Assembly: GCA_040751755.1 (NCBI GenBank)
Contig: JBFMHC010000044.1
Span: forward strand, 62,001-126,000
Length of the DNA stretch: 64,000 nucleotides
Reading direction: 5' to 3'
Source: PFJX01 sp040751755
GTDB lineage: Bacteria > Pseudomonadota > Gammaproteobacteria > Burkholderiales > Thiobacillaceae
Part shown: in pieces, positions 46,549 through 55,076 of the stretch
Layout: every line of letters begins with the position of its first letter
How positions within the stretch are numbered: position 1 is the stretch's first letter
Program-made: the position numbers and the translations under genes
The notes under the pieces: generated by a model
Seen by the model: only the letters and a program-made list of their open reading frames with translations
The model's database searches: none
What the model was told of the DNA's origin: nothing

Positions 46549-46977
46549 CTAACCCAGCACCGGCAGGCCGCCCTCGATCACCACGCGCGAGGTCTGCATG
46601 CGCTTGAGATGCGCGGCGAGCGCCGCGTCCATGGTGGCCAGGTGCTGGACGAACCATTCCTCCAGGCCCTGGCGCACGAAGGCGCGCGGCAGGATCAGGC
46701 GGCCGCGTTGCACGGCGCGCTGCATCTGCACCAGGTCGCCATAGACGCGGTGGTGCTCGGCCTCGTGCTCGTTGAGGGCGGGAAAGCGCGAGACGCGCAT
46801 CAGCCGCCCCTCGTTGAGGAAGTGCATGCGCGTGTGGTCGAGCAGCTTCTGGAACAGGGCGCTGAAGTCGGCGTCGTCGCACTCCGCGAGCATCTCGACC
46901 AGGGCCGTGAACTCGCGGTGCGTGGCGTCCATCTCGTCCACGCCGAGGCCGTGGCGCGCCGCGTCCCAGGCCAGCAT
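46549..46977 (-). CDS. Bacteriohemerythrin (O2-binding diiron protein)
   Basis: A 142-aa single-domain hemerythrin. All seven diiron ligands can be placed: His20 (DATHREF), His52 and Glu56 (HFLNE), His71 and His75 (HEAEH), His112 and Asp117 (HLATMD). These are the HxxxE, HxxxH and HxxxxD motifs. The protein would bind O2 reversibly in the cytoplasm, as a buffer, carrier or sensor. The ATG overlaps the stop of the SIR2-like gene (TGATG), so the two are translationally coupled and share its sigma-54 promoter. In a nitrogen fixer, O2 binding near nitrogenase is a plausible role. Confidence 0.94.
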   Translation of the reverse strand: MLAWDAARHGLGVDEMDATHREFTALVEMLAECDDADFSALFQKLLDHTRMHFLNEGRLMRVSRFPALNEHEAEHHRVYGDLVQMQRAVQRGRLILPRAFVRQGLEEWFVQHLATMDAALAAHLKRMQTSRVVIEGGLPVLG

Positions 46978-47846
46978 CACGCGGCTTCCAGGATGGTTTC
47001 GGCGCCCGCCGCCGCGAGCAGCTCGGCGACGCTCGCGTCCACGTGCTCGATGCCGAGCTTGGCGAGGAAGCGCTTCTCCTTGTCCGTGGCGTTGGGGATC
47101 AGCGCCCAGCCGGCCGGCTGCGCGGCGCCGAACAGGATGTCGGACAGCACCATGCGCTCGGTGTCGCGCGTCAGGCGCATGCCCAGCAGCAGGTAGCGCT
47201 GGCCCTGGCGCATGCGCTTGAGGAAGCCGGGGATGGCGAAGCCGCCCATCAGCTCGGTGATGTAGTCGACGAAGTCGGCGTCCGAGGCGATGTAGTTGGA
47301 TTCCGGCAGCGGCGTGCCCAGGGGCTTGAACAGCACCGGCAGGGAGGTGTCCACCGCCTCCTGGTCCACCTCGCGGTAGGCCGCGCCGTCGAAGTGGAAC
47401 AGCTTGAAGCGGTAGGCGTTGCCGGAGATGCGCGCCACGCCGACGATCAGGGTGTGCGGCAGGCCCGCGTAGGCCTGCTGCAGCAGGGTGTCGCGGTTGA
47501 TGTCGACGAGATAGGGCAGGCGCCGCGCGGCGAGCCAGCCGTGCAGGGGCGAGGCGCTCCAGGCGGTGTCGCGGTAGGTCTGGTCGAGGAAGCGGGTGAG
47601 GGTCGAGCGGCCGCGCTTGAGTTCGACGTTCATGGCCGCACGCGGGAATTCGTACATGAGCTTGGGTGCCATGGGCTGGCCGTTGTTCATGGCGAGGATC
47701 AGGCTCTCGCTGTCGGCGGGGATGGCCTTGCCGCTGGCGGGGTCGACCACCCCGGCGAGCGCGCCGGGGCCGAGGTAGGGGACGAGCCCGCCCTCGCCGA
47801 GGGTGGCGAGGATGGCTTCGAGTTGTTGCGCGGTCTGGCTGGACAT
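46977..47846 (-). CDS. SIR2-like domain protein of the nif island
   Basis: A 289-aa cytoplasmic protein. The ATG at 47846 has GGAG 6 bases upstream. The N-terminus carries the SIR2-type glycine motif (GLVPYLGPGALAGV), then LPYLVDINRDTLLQ (Asn117, Asp119), the place of the TTNYD-LLE motif of SIR2-like NAD-binding proteins, and PVLFKPLGTP, the place of the usual K-x-HG motif, followed by SDADFVDYITELMGG and RYLLLGMRLTRDTERM. The catalytic His of the KLHG motif appears to be Leu176. It could bind NAD-like ligands without hydrolysing them; function is unknown. It is the first gene of a sigma-54-controlled pair with the hemerythrin. Confidence 0.72.
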   Translation of the reverse strand: MSSQTAQQLEAILATLGEGGLVPYLGPGALAGVVDPASGKAIPADSESLILAMNNGQPMAPKLMYEFPRAAMNVELKRGRSTLTRFLDQTYRDTAWSASPLHGWLAARRLPYLVDINRDTLLQQAYAGLPHTLIVGVARISGNAYRFKLFHFDGAAYREVDQEAVDTSLPVLFKPLGTPLPESNYIASDADFVDYITELMGGFAIPGFLKRMRQGQRYLLLGMRLTRDTERMVLSDILFGAAQPAGWALIPNATDKEKRFLAKLGIEHVDASVAELLAAAGAETILEAA

Positions 47847-47878
47847 CGCTGGCTCCATGCAGGGTGACGTCCATGCCC

Positions 47879-47895
47879 TGCAAGATGCGCGCCAG
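47879..47895 (-). promoter_or_regulatory. Sigma-54 promoter of the SIR2-like/hemerythrin operon
   Basis: Minus strand CTGGCGCGCATCTTGCA: GG at 47893-47892 and GC at 47881-47880, exactly 10 bases apart, one mismatch (A to G) to TGGCACG-N4-TTGCW. Transcription would start near 47868, about 22 bases before the ATG. Confidence 0.75.
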
Positions 47896-47938
47896 GGGGC
47901 GGGGCCAGTGGCCATGCGGTTTTTCGCCCGGCCCGCTG

Positions 47939-47954
47939 TGTCGCATGTGCGCCA
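47939..47954. promoter_or_regulatory. NifA-like upstream site, one mismatch
   Basis: TGTCGCATGTGCGCCA has TGT-N10-CCA, one base from the TGT-N10-ACA core. It lies about 50 bases upstream of the -24 element of the SIR2-like gene, in range for an upstream activator. It shares the start TGTCGCA with the site before nifE. Confidence 0.35.
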
Positions 47955-47993
47955 AAGGCAAAATCTTTGTCGCGCATTGACGCGCGGCGTGGG

Positions 47994-49967
<1,974 letters not shown>

Positions 49968-49979
49968 GGCGGGTCCCGG

Positions 49980-51281
49980 TCAGGGCTGGATGCGCGGAGT
50001 CGCCGCCAGGGGTTCGAGACGGGTATTGCGCTCCTCCTCGTAGCGCACCTGCTGGGGCGGCACGTGGTGCAGGATCTCGATGCCGTCCTCCGGACGCCGT
50101 GCGCGCGCGTTCCAGCGCGCGATGTAGATGCTCTGCTGCAGGTGGTGGCTGTTCGGGTCCATGTAGGCGCCATCGTGCTGCATGCGCTCGCGGGCCGTCG
50201 CCCGGTAGCGTTCCAGCTGCTGGATCACCGCGTGGTTGTCGGTGCCGCCGGCCTTCTCGATCGCCGCCAGCAGGGCCTTGGTGGCGAGGTAGGCGGCATG
50301 CGTCACGTCGCCGGGGTAGGCCAGGCGGGTGTGGCCGTAGCGCTTGCGGTAGCGTGCGACGAACTCCGCGGTGCCGGGCGTCTTCAGGTTCCACGCCCAG
50401 GTGGTGCCGAACAGCGGCCGCGGCGTGCCGGGGGCGGGGTAGAGCTCTTCCCAGTCCACCTCGCCGACCAGCCAGTCCTGCCTCGCCAGGCGTTTCGGGT
50501 CCACCTGCGCGAACAGCTTGATCTGGTTGTCGCCGCTGATGCTCAGGGCCACGACGTCGGCGCGGATGGCGGCGACCTGCCTGAGGATCCCGGCGGGGTC
50601 GGGCAGGGTCTCCGGCGCCAGCACCTCGCCGACCACGCTGCCGCCGTATTCCGCGATGTAGGTCCGCATGGCGGCGGCATTGCTGCGGCCGAAGCCGTTG
50701 TCCTCGGTGAGCAGCACGACCCGCCTGGCGGGGCGCTTGGCAAGCGCGTACCTGAGCAGGGCGCGGTTGATGTTGGCGCCGTTGGAGTCGAACACGAACT
50801 TGCTGCGGTGCGCGTTCTCCACCGACTCGGACGGCGCGGAGGAATTCGTGTTGATGAAGATCACGCCGTGCCGCTGCGCCACCTCGGACATGCTCGCCGC
50901 CACGCCCGAACTGATCGCGCCGACCATGAAGCCCACCTTGTTGACGCCGATCAGCTCCTCCGCGACCTGGGCGGCCTGTCGCGCGTCGAGGCTGGGATCG
51001 CGCGAGACGAGGACGATCTCGCGGCCGAGCACGCCGCCGCGGGCGTTGTATTCCTCGATCGCCATCTCGACGCCGCGCCGGTCCGCCTCGGCATGCAGGG
51101 CGAAGCGGCCGCTGGTCGGTGCCACATGGGCGATCAGCAGCGGTGCCGCGCCGGCATGCGCCTTGCCGATCGGCGAAAGGCCGGCGGGGCCGGGGCAATG
51201 CGCCAGGGCCACGCCGCACAGCAGGGCGGTCGAGGCGAGGCGGCGAGTGCGCCGGAATCGGGCTTGCATCGTGTAGGTCAT
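49980..51281 (-). CDS. Periplasmic Leu/Ile/Val-type binding protein, likely sensor partner
   Basis: A 433-aa type I periplasmic binding protein. GGGAG lies 4 bases before the ATG. It has a signal peptide (RRTRRLASTALLCGVALA) and then the LivJ-type motifs ApplLIAHVAPTSGRFA, EYNARGGVLGREIVLVSRDPS, VNKVGFMVGAISSGVAASMSEVA, NGFGRSNAAAMRTYIAEYGG and VEWYP-like SVWAWN-type segments. No permease or ATPase gene is beside it; instead a hybrid kinase follows after 12 bases. A sensing role is therefore more likely than transport. The ligand could be an amino acid or amide. The upstream gap (51282-51397) holds TAAAAT as a possible -10 box only. Confidence 0.87.
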   Translation of the reverse strand: MTYTMQARFRRTRRLASTALLCGVALAHCPGPAGLSPIGKAHAGAAPLLIAHVAPTSGRFALHAEADRRGVEMAIEEYNARGGVLGREIVLVSRDPSLDARQAAQVAEELIGVNKVGFMVGAISSGVAASMSEVAQRHGVIFINTNSSAPSESVENAHRSKFVFDSNGANINRALLRYALAKRPARRVVLLTEDNGFGRSNAAAMRTYIAEYGGSVVGEVLAPETLPDPAGILRQVAAIRADVVALSISGDNQIKLFAQVDPKRLARQDWLVGEVDWEELYPAPGTPRPLFGTTWAWNLKTPGTAEFVARYRKRYGHTRLAYPGDVTHAAYLATKALLAAIEKAGGTDNHAVIQQLERYRATARERMQHDGAYMDPNSHHLQQSIYIARWNARARRPEDGIEILHHVPPQQVRYEEERNTRLEPLAATPRIQP

Positions 51282-51397
51282 TGCTCCCTTTCGGCGGATT
51301 ATTTTAGTGACGTCTGGCGTCTATCGGACTTCGCGCGCGAAAACTTGAATGGACGCCTCTCAGGTCTCCACATCCCCGCGGGCATGCCGCCCGGCCG

Positions 51398-52216
51398 TCA
51401 AAGGGTCGCGGTGGCGACCTCGTACACCCCGCCGATCACCGCATATTCGTCCTCGCCCCTGAGCCGCCCCGGCAGCAGGCGGTGGAAGAAGGCCACCTTC
51501 GCCAGCGGTACGCGCGCCTCCAGGACGTGGTCGCCGAACTCGCCGGCGCGCTCGCGTTCGCCGCTGAAGGAGGAGAGGCTGTTGAGCAGCACCACGCTCT
51601 GTCCCTTGCCGAGGTCGCGCAGCAGTTCATGTCCGGACATGCGGTTGATGCCGCGGTACAGGGTCACGTGCGTCTGGCCCAGGCATTGGCGGCCCAGTTC
51701 GTACTGGCAGTAGGTGTAGAGCAGGTCGAGCTGCGCCTCCAGGGCATTGGTGCCGTACAGGCCGCGCGCGCGCTGTTCCAGGTAGGCGCGGTAGGTGGCG
51801 CCCGAGAAGTCGCGGATGGCACCGCCGTGGTGGCGCGGCAGCAGGCCGAAGCGCGACTCCACCCAGCCCTTCAACACCGCCCCTTCCAGACCGTCGCTGT
51901 CGAAGGCCCAGCCGCGCAGGGTACGCAGGTAGCTGGCGCGGCTGCGGTCGTGGCCGGCCCCGTGCGTGTGTCCCGCCTCCTCCGGGTGGTCGAGGCTGAA
52001 CTCGGCGGCCATGTGGCCCTGGAACAGGCGCGCCCGCTCGTCGGCGTCGCTCAGGGCGTCTAGGCGCATGAACAGGGCCTTGTGCAGCTCCAGCACGCCG
52101 TCCAGGGCGAGCGGCTGCGGATGCCGCTGGTAGCTGAGGCTGCCGAGGATCACCGCCGGCAGGCTGCAGCGGTTGATGGGCAGGCGCGCGTCGCGCGGGA
52201 GGGTGGGGGAGGCCAT
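51398..52216 (-). CDS. draT: NAD(+)-dinitrogenase-reductase ADP-ribosyltransferase DraT
   Basis: Switches nitrogenase off by ADP-ribosylating an arginine of NifH when ammonium or darkness/low energy is sensed. The 272-aa product starts at the ATG at 52216 (MASPTLPRDARLPINRCSLPAVILGSLSYQRHP), which matches DraT length and N-terminus. Typical segments are FNLDHPEEAGHTH-like FSLDHPEEAGH, RSRASYLRTLRGWAFDS, ATYRAYLEQRARGLYGTN and TLYRGINRM, then LLNSLSSFSGERERAGEFGD, which together form the NAD site. It is divergent from nifH, whose product keeps the target Arg101. The partner hydrolase gene draG is not in the window. Confidence 0.93.
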   Translation of the reverse strand: MASPTLPRDARLPINRCSLPAVILGSLSYQRHPQPLALDGVLELHKALFMRLDALSDADERARLFQGHMAAEFSLDHPEEAGHTHGAGHDRSRASYLRTLRGWAFDSDGLEGAVLKGWVESRFGLLPRHHGGAIRDFSGATYRAYLEQRARGLYGTNALEAQLDLLYTYCQYELGRQCLGQTHVTLYRGINRMSGHELLRDLGKGQSVVLLNSLSSFSGERERAGEFGDHVLEARVPLAKVAFFHRLLPGRLRGEDEYAVIGGVYEVATATL

Positions 52217-52263
52217 GCGCGGTTTGTATCCGCCCCGGCGCGGGCTGTCCATGCCGAGGGGCT

Positions 52264-52279
52264 TGTAGCCACCCCGACA
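52264..52279. promoter_or_regulatory. NifA upstream activator site of nifH
   Basis: TGTAGCCACCCCGACA: TGT-N10-ACA exact. It is about 99 bases upstream of the -24 element. The flanks (TTGTAGC, CCCGACAA) match the site before the LRV gene. A degenerate copy of the same 25-base neighbourhood lies at 52213-52237 nearer draT, with GCG instead of ACA. Confidence 0.85.
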
Positions 52280-52290
52280 ATGCGCCCGCC

Positions 52291-52304
52291 TTTGTCGCGA
52301 CAAA
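52291..52304. promoter_or_regulatory. Perfect 14-bp palindrome in the draT-nifH gap
   Basis: TTTGTCGCGACAAA equals its own reverse complement. It lies between the NifA site and the nifH promoter. It is not a NifA site (spacing 4, not 10) and does not fit the FNR, NtrC or IHF consensus as I know them. Confidence 0.45.
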
Positions 52305-52375
52305 AACGGGTATGCGCATCCTGAATGGCGAAATCTAAGTCAATTAAAACAACGAGATAGAGATTGATCTCGGCG

Positions 52376-52392
52376 CTGGCACAGGCTTTGCG
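52376..52392 (+). promoter_or_regulatory. Sigma-54 promoter of nifH
   Basis: CTGGCACAGGCTTTGCG: GG at 52378-52379 and GC at 52390-52391 with 10 bases between. Predicted start near 52403, giving a 52-base leader before nifH. The stretch 52325-52375 upstream is AT-rich (about 60-65% A+T) in an otherwise GC-rich region, fitting a bendable linker, but I see no exact IHF site there. Confidence 0.9.
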
Positions 52393-52454
52393 ATGTAAGG
52401 CATGCGAACGATTTTTTACTCGCACCTTGTTATCGAGACCTGAGGAGAAAGACC

Positions 52455-53345
52455 ATGGCTCTGCGTCAATGCGCGATTTACGGAAAGGGTGGCATCGGCA
52501 AGTCCACCACCACTCAAAACCTGGTGGCCGCCCTGGCCGAGGCCGGCAAGAAGGTGATGATCGTCGGTTGCGATCCGAAAGCGGATTCCACCCGCCTGAT
52601 CCTGCACTCCAAGGCCCAGAACACCATCATGCACCTCGCCGCCGAGGCCGGTTCCGTCGAGGACCTGGAGCTGGAAGACGTGTTGAAGGTGGGCTACGGC
52701 GGCATCAAGTGCGTCGAGTCCGGCGGCCCCGAGCCGGGCGTCGGCTGCGCCGGCCGCGGCGTCATCACCGCCATCAACTTCCTGGAAGAGGAAGGCGCCT
52801 ACGAGGAAGACCTGGACTTCGTGTTCTACGACGTGCTGGGCGACGTGGTGTGCGGCGGCTTCGCCATGCCCATCCGCGAGAACAAGGCGCAGGAGATTTA
52901 CATCGTCTGCTCCGGCGAGATGATGGCCATGTACGCCGCCAACAACATCGCCAAGGGCATCGTGAAGTACGCCAACTCCGGCGGCGTGCGCCTGGCCGGC
53001 CTGATCTGCAACTCCCGCAACACCGACCGCGAGGACGAGCTGATCATGGCCCTGGCCGCGAAGCTCTCCACCACCATGATCCACTTCGTGCCGCGCGACA
53101 ACGTGGTGCAGCACGCCGAGATCCGCCGCATGACCGTGATCGAGTACGACCCGAAGGCCAAGCAGGCCGACGAGTACCGTGCCCTGGCGCAGAAGGTCAT
53201 CAGCAACAGGAACCTGAACATCCCCACCCCGGTGACCATGGATGAGCTGGAAGACCTGCTGATGGAGTTCGGCATCATGGAAGAGGAAGACGAGTCCATC
53301 GTCGGCCAGACCGCCGAGCAACTGGCCGCTGCCGCTGCCGCCTGA
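52455..53345 (+). CDS. nifH: Nitrogenase iron protein (dinitrogenase reductase)
   Basis: Homodimer that passes electrons from its [4Fe-4S] cluster to the MoFe protein with ATP hydrolysis. The 296-aa product has Walker A (GKGGIGKST, residues 10-18), cluster cysteines Cys98 (GVGCAGRGVI) and Cys133 (GDVVCGGFAMP), and Arg101, the DraT target, in the former. AGGAGAAAG precedes the ATG. Its own sigma-54 promoter and NifA site lie upstream, and a GC-rich repeat follows. First gene of the main nif operon. Confidence 0.99.
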   Translation: MALRQCAIYGKGGIGKSTTTQNLVAALAEAGKKVMIVGCDPKADSTRLILHSKAQNTIMHLAAEAGSVEDLELEDVLKVGYGGIKCVESGGPEPGVGCAGRGVITAINFLEEEGAYEEDLDFVFYDVLGDVVCGGFAMPIRENKAQEIYIVCSGEMMAMYAANNIAKGIVKYANSGGVRLAGLICNSRNTDREDELIMALAAKLSTTMIHFVPRDNVVQHAEIRRMTVIEYDPKAKQADEYRALAQKVISNRNLNIPTPVTMDELEDLLMEFGIMEEEDESIVGQTAEQLAAAAAA

Positions 53346-53353
53346 TGTTGAAG

Positions 53354-53376
53354 CCCCTCTCCCGCAGGGGGAGGGG
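53354..53376. repeat. GC-rich palindrome in the nifH-nifD gap
   Basis: CCCCTCTCCCGCAGGGGGAG with its complete hairpin form (CCCCTCTCCC/GGGGGAGGGG). A single-unit copy of the larger repeats at the three other nif junctions. No T tract follows, so it is not a standard terminator, but it may mark an mRNA end. Confidence 0.7.
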
Positions 53377-53432
53377 AGTCACCAACCCAACATGCCGTCC
53401 GCGGATTGGCGGCGGCGTGAAAGGAGAACGAA

Positions 53433-54911
53433 ATGTCGAACCTGACGCGTGAAGAGACCGAAGCCCTCATCGCCGAGGTGCTCGAGGTCTATCCCGAGAA
53501 GGCCCAGAAGGACCGCGCCAAGCACCTGGCGGTCAACGACCAGAGCATCGAGCAGTCCAAGAAGTGCATCACCTCCAACCGCAAGTCGCTGCCCGGCGTG
53601 ATGACCATCCGCGGCTGTGCCTATGCCGGTTCGCGCGGCGTGGTGTGGGGTCCCATCAAGGACATGATCCACATCTCCCACGGCCCCGTGGGCTGCGGCC
53701 AATACAGCCGCGCCGGCCGCCGCAACTACTACGTCGGCACCACCGGCGTGAACACCTTCGCCGAGATGAACTTCACCTCCGACTTCCAGGAGAAGGACAT
53801 CGTCTTCGGCGGCGACAAGAAGCTGGCCAAGATCATCGAGGAGATCGAGGGCCTGTTCCCCCTGCACAAGGGCATCTCGGTCCAGTCCGAGTGCCCCATC
53901 GGCCTGATCGGCGACGACATCGAGGCGGTCTCCAAGAAGGGCTCCGCCGCCATCAGCAAGCCCGTCGTGCCGGTTCGTTGCGAAGGCTTCCGCGGCGTGT
54001 CCCAGTCGCTCGGCCACCACATCGCCAACGACGCGATCCGTGACTGGGTCCTGGACAAGCGCGACAACAAGCCCTTCGAGTCCACCCCCTACGACGTCTC
54101 CATCATCGGCGACTACAACATCGGCGGTGATGCCTGGTCCTCCCGCATCCTGCTGGAGGAGATGGGCCTGCGCGTGATCGCCCAGTGGTCCGGCGACGGC
54201 ACCCTGGCCGAGATGGAGAACACCCCCAAGGCCAAGCTCAACCTGCTGCACTGCTACCGCTCGATGAACTACATCAGCCGGCACATGGAAGAGAAGTACG
54301 GCATCCCCTGGATGGAATACAACTTCTTCGGCCCCACCAAGATCGCCGAGTCGCTGCGCAAGATCGCCGCGTTCTTCGACGACAGCATCAAGGCCAAGGC
54401 GGAGGAGGTGATCGCCAAGTACCAGCCCATGGTCGACGCCGTGATCGAGAAGTACAAGCCCCGCCTTACCGGCAAGCGCGTGATGCTGTACGTCGGCGGC
54501 CTGCGCCCGCGCCACGTCATCGGCTCGTATGAGGACCTGGGCATGGAAGTCGTCGGCACCGGCTACGAGTTCGCCCACAACGACGACTACGACCGCACCA
54601 TCAAGGAGATGGGCAACGCCACCCTGTTGTACGACGACGTCACCGGCTTCGAGTTCGAGGAGTTCGTGAAGCGCGTCAAGCCCGACCTGATCGGCTCCGG
54701 CATCAAGGAGAAGTACATCTTCCAGAAGATGGGCATCCCCTTCCGCCAGATGCACAGCTGGGACTACTCCGGCCCGTACCACGGCTACGACGGCTTCGCC
54801 ATCTTCGCGCGCGACATGGACATGACGCTCAACAACCCCTGCTGGGGCAAGTTGGTGCCGCCGTGGAAGAAGTCCGCCGAGGAAGCCGAACCCCTGGCCA
54901 AGGCCGCGTAA
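53433..54911 (+). CDS. nifD: Nitrogenase molybdenum-iron protein alpha chain
   Basis: Alpha subunit holding the FeMo cofactor and half of each P cluster. The 492-aa product shows P-cluster cysteines in GCAYAGSRGVVWGP and HGPVGCGQYSRAGRR, SECPIGLIGDDI, the cofactor Cys in LLHCYRSMNYI (Cys275 in the A. vinelandii numbering) and the cofactor His in QMHSWDYSGPYHG (His442). AAAGGAGA precedes the ATG. It lies 87 bases after nifH across a repeat. Confidence 0.99.
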   Translation: MSNLTREETEALIAEVLEVYPEKAQKDRAKHLAVNDQSIEQSKKCITSNRKSLPGVMTIRGCAYAGSRGVVWGPIKDMIHISHGPVGCGQYSRAGRRNYYVGTTGVNTFAEMNFTSDFQEKDIVFGGDKKLAKIIEEIEGLFPLHKGISVQSECPIGLIGDDIEAVSKKGSAAISKPVVPVRCEGFRGVSQSLGHHIANDAIRDWVLDKRDNKPFESTPYDVSIIGDYNIGGDAWSSRILLEEMGLRVIAQWSGDGTLAEMENTPKAKLNLLHCYRSMNYISRHMEEKYGIPWMEYNFFGPTKIAESLRKIAAFFDDSIKAKAEEVIAKYQPMVDAVIEKYKPRLTGKRVMLYVGGLRPRHVIGSYEDLGMEVVGTGYEFAHNDDYDRTIKEMGNATLLYDDVTGFEFEEFVKRVKPDLIGSGIKEKYIFQKMGIPFRQMHSWDYSGPYHGYDGFAIFARDMDMTLNNPCWGKLVPPWKKSAEEAEPLAKAA

Positions 54912-54913
54912 CG

Positions 54914-55015
54914 ACCCCCTCCCCCTCCGGGGGAGGGATGGGGTGAGGGAACAACGCTGGAATCCGCGAGCCGGGTTCCCTCACCCCCCGCCCCTCTCCC
55001 GGTGGGAGAGGGGAG
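54914..55015. repeat. GC-rich composite repeat in the nifD-nifK gap
   Basis: Two hairpins, CCCTCCCCCTCCGGGGGAGG at the left and CCCCTCTCCCGGTGGGAGAG at the right, flank a spacer that contains AATCCGCGAGCCGGGTTCCC. The spacer has the same orientation as in the fdxN-nafY copy. Confidence 0.8.
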
Positions 55016-55076
55016 TGAATGCCGATCAACCTTACGCCGACGTCCACAGATGGGTGGCGCTGGCAAGGAGATGAAC

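Noticed and set aside
52291..52304. TTTGTCGCGACAAA as a second NifA site
   Set aside because: TGT and ACA are separated by 4 bases, not 10.
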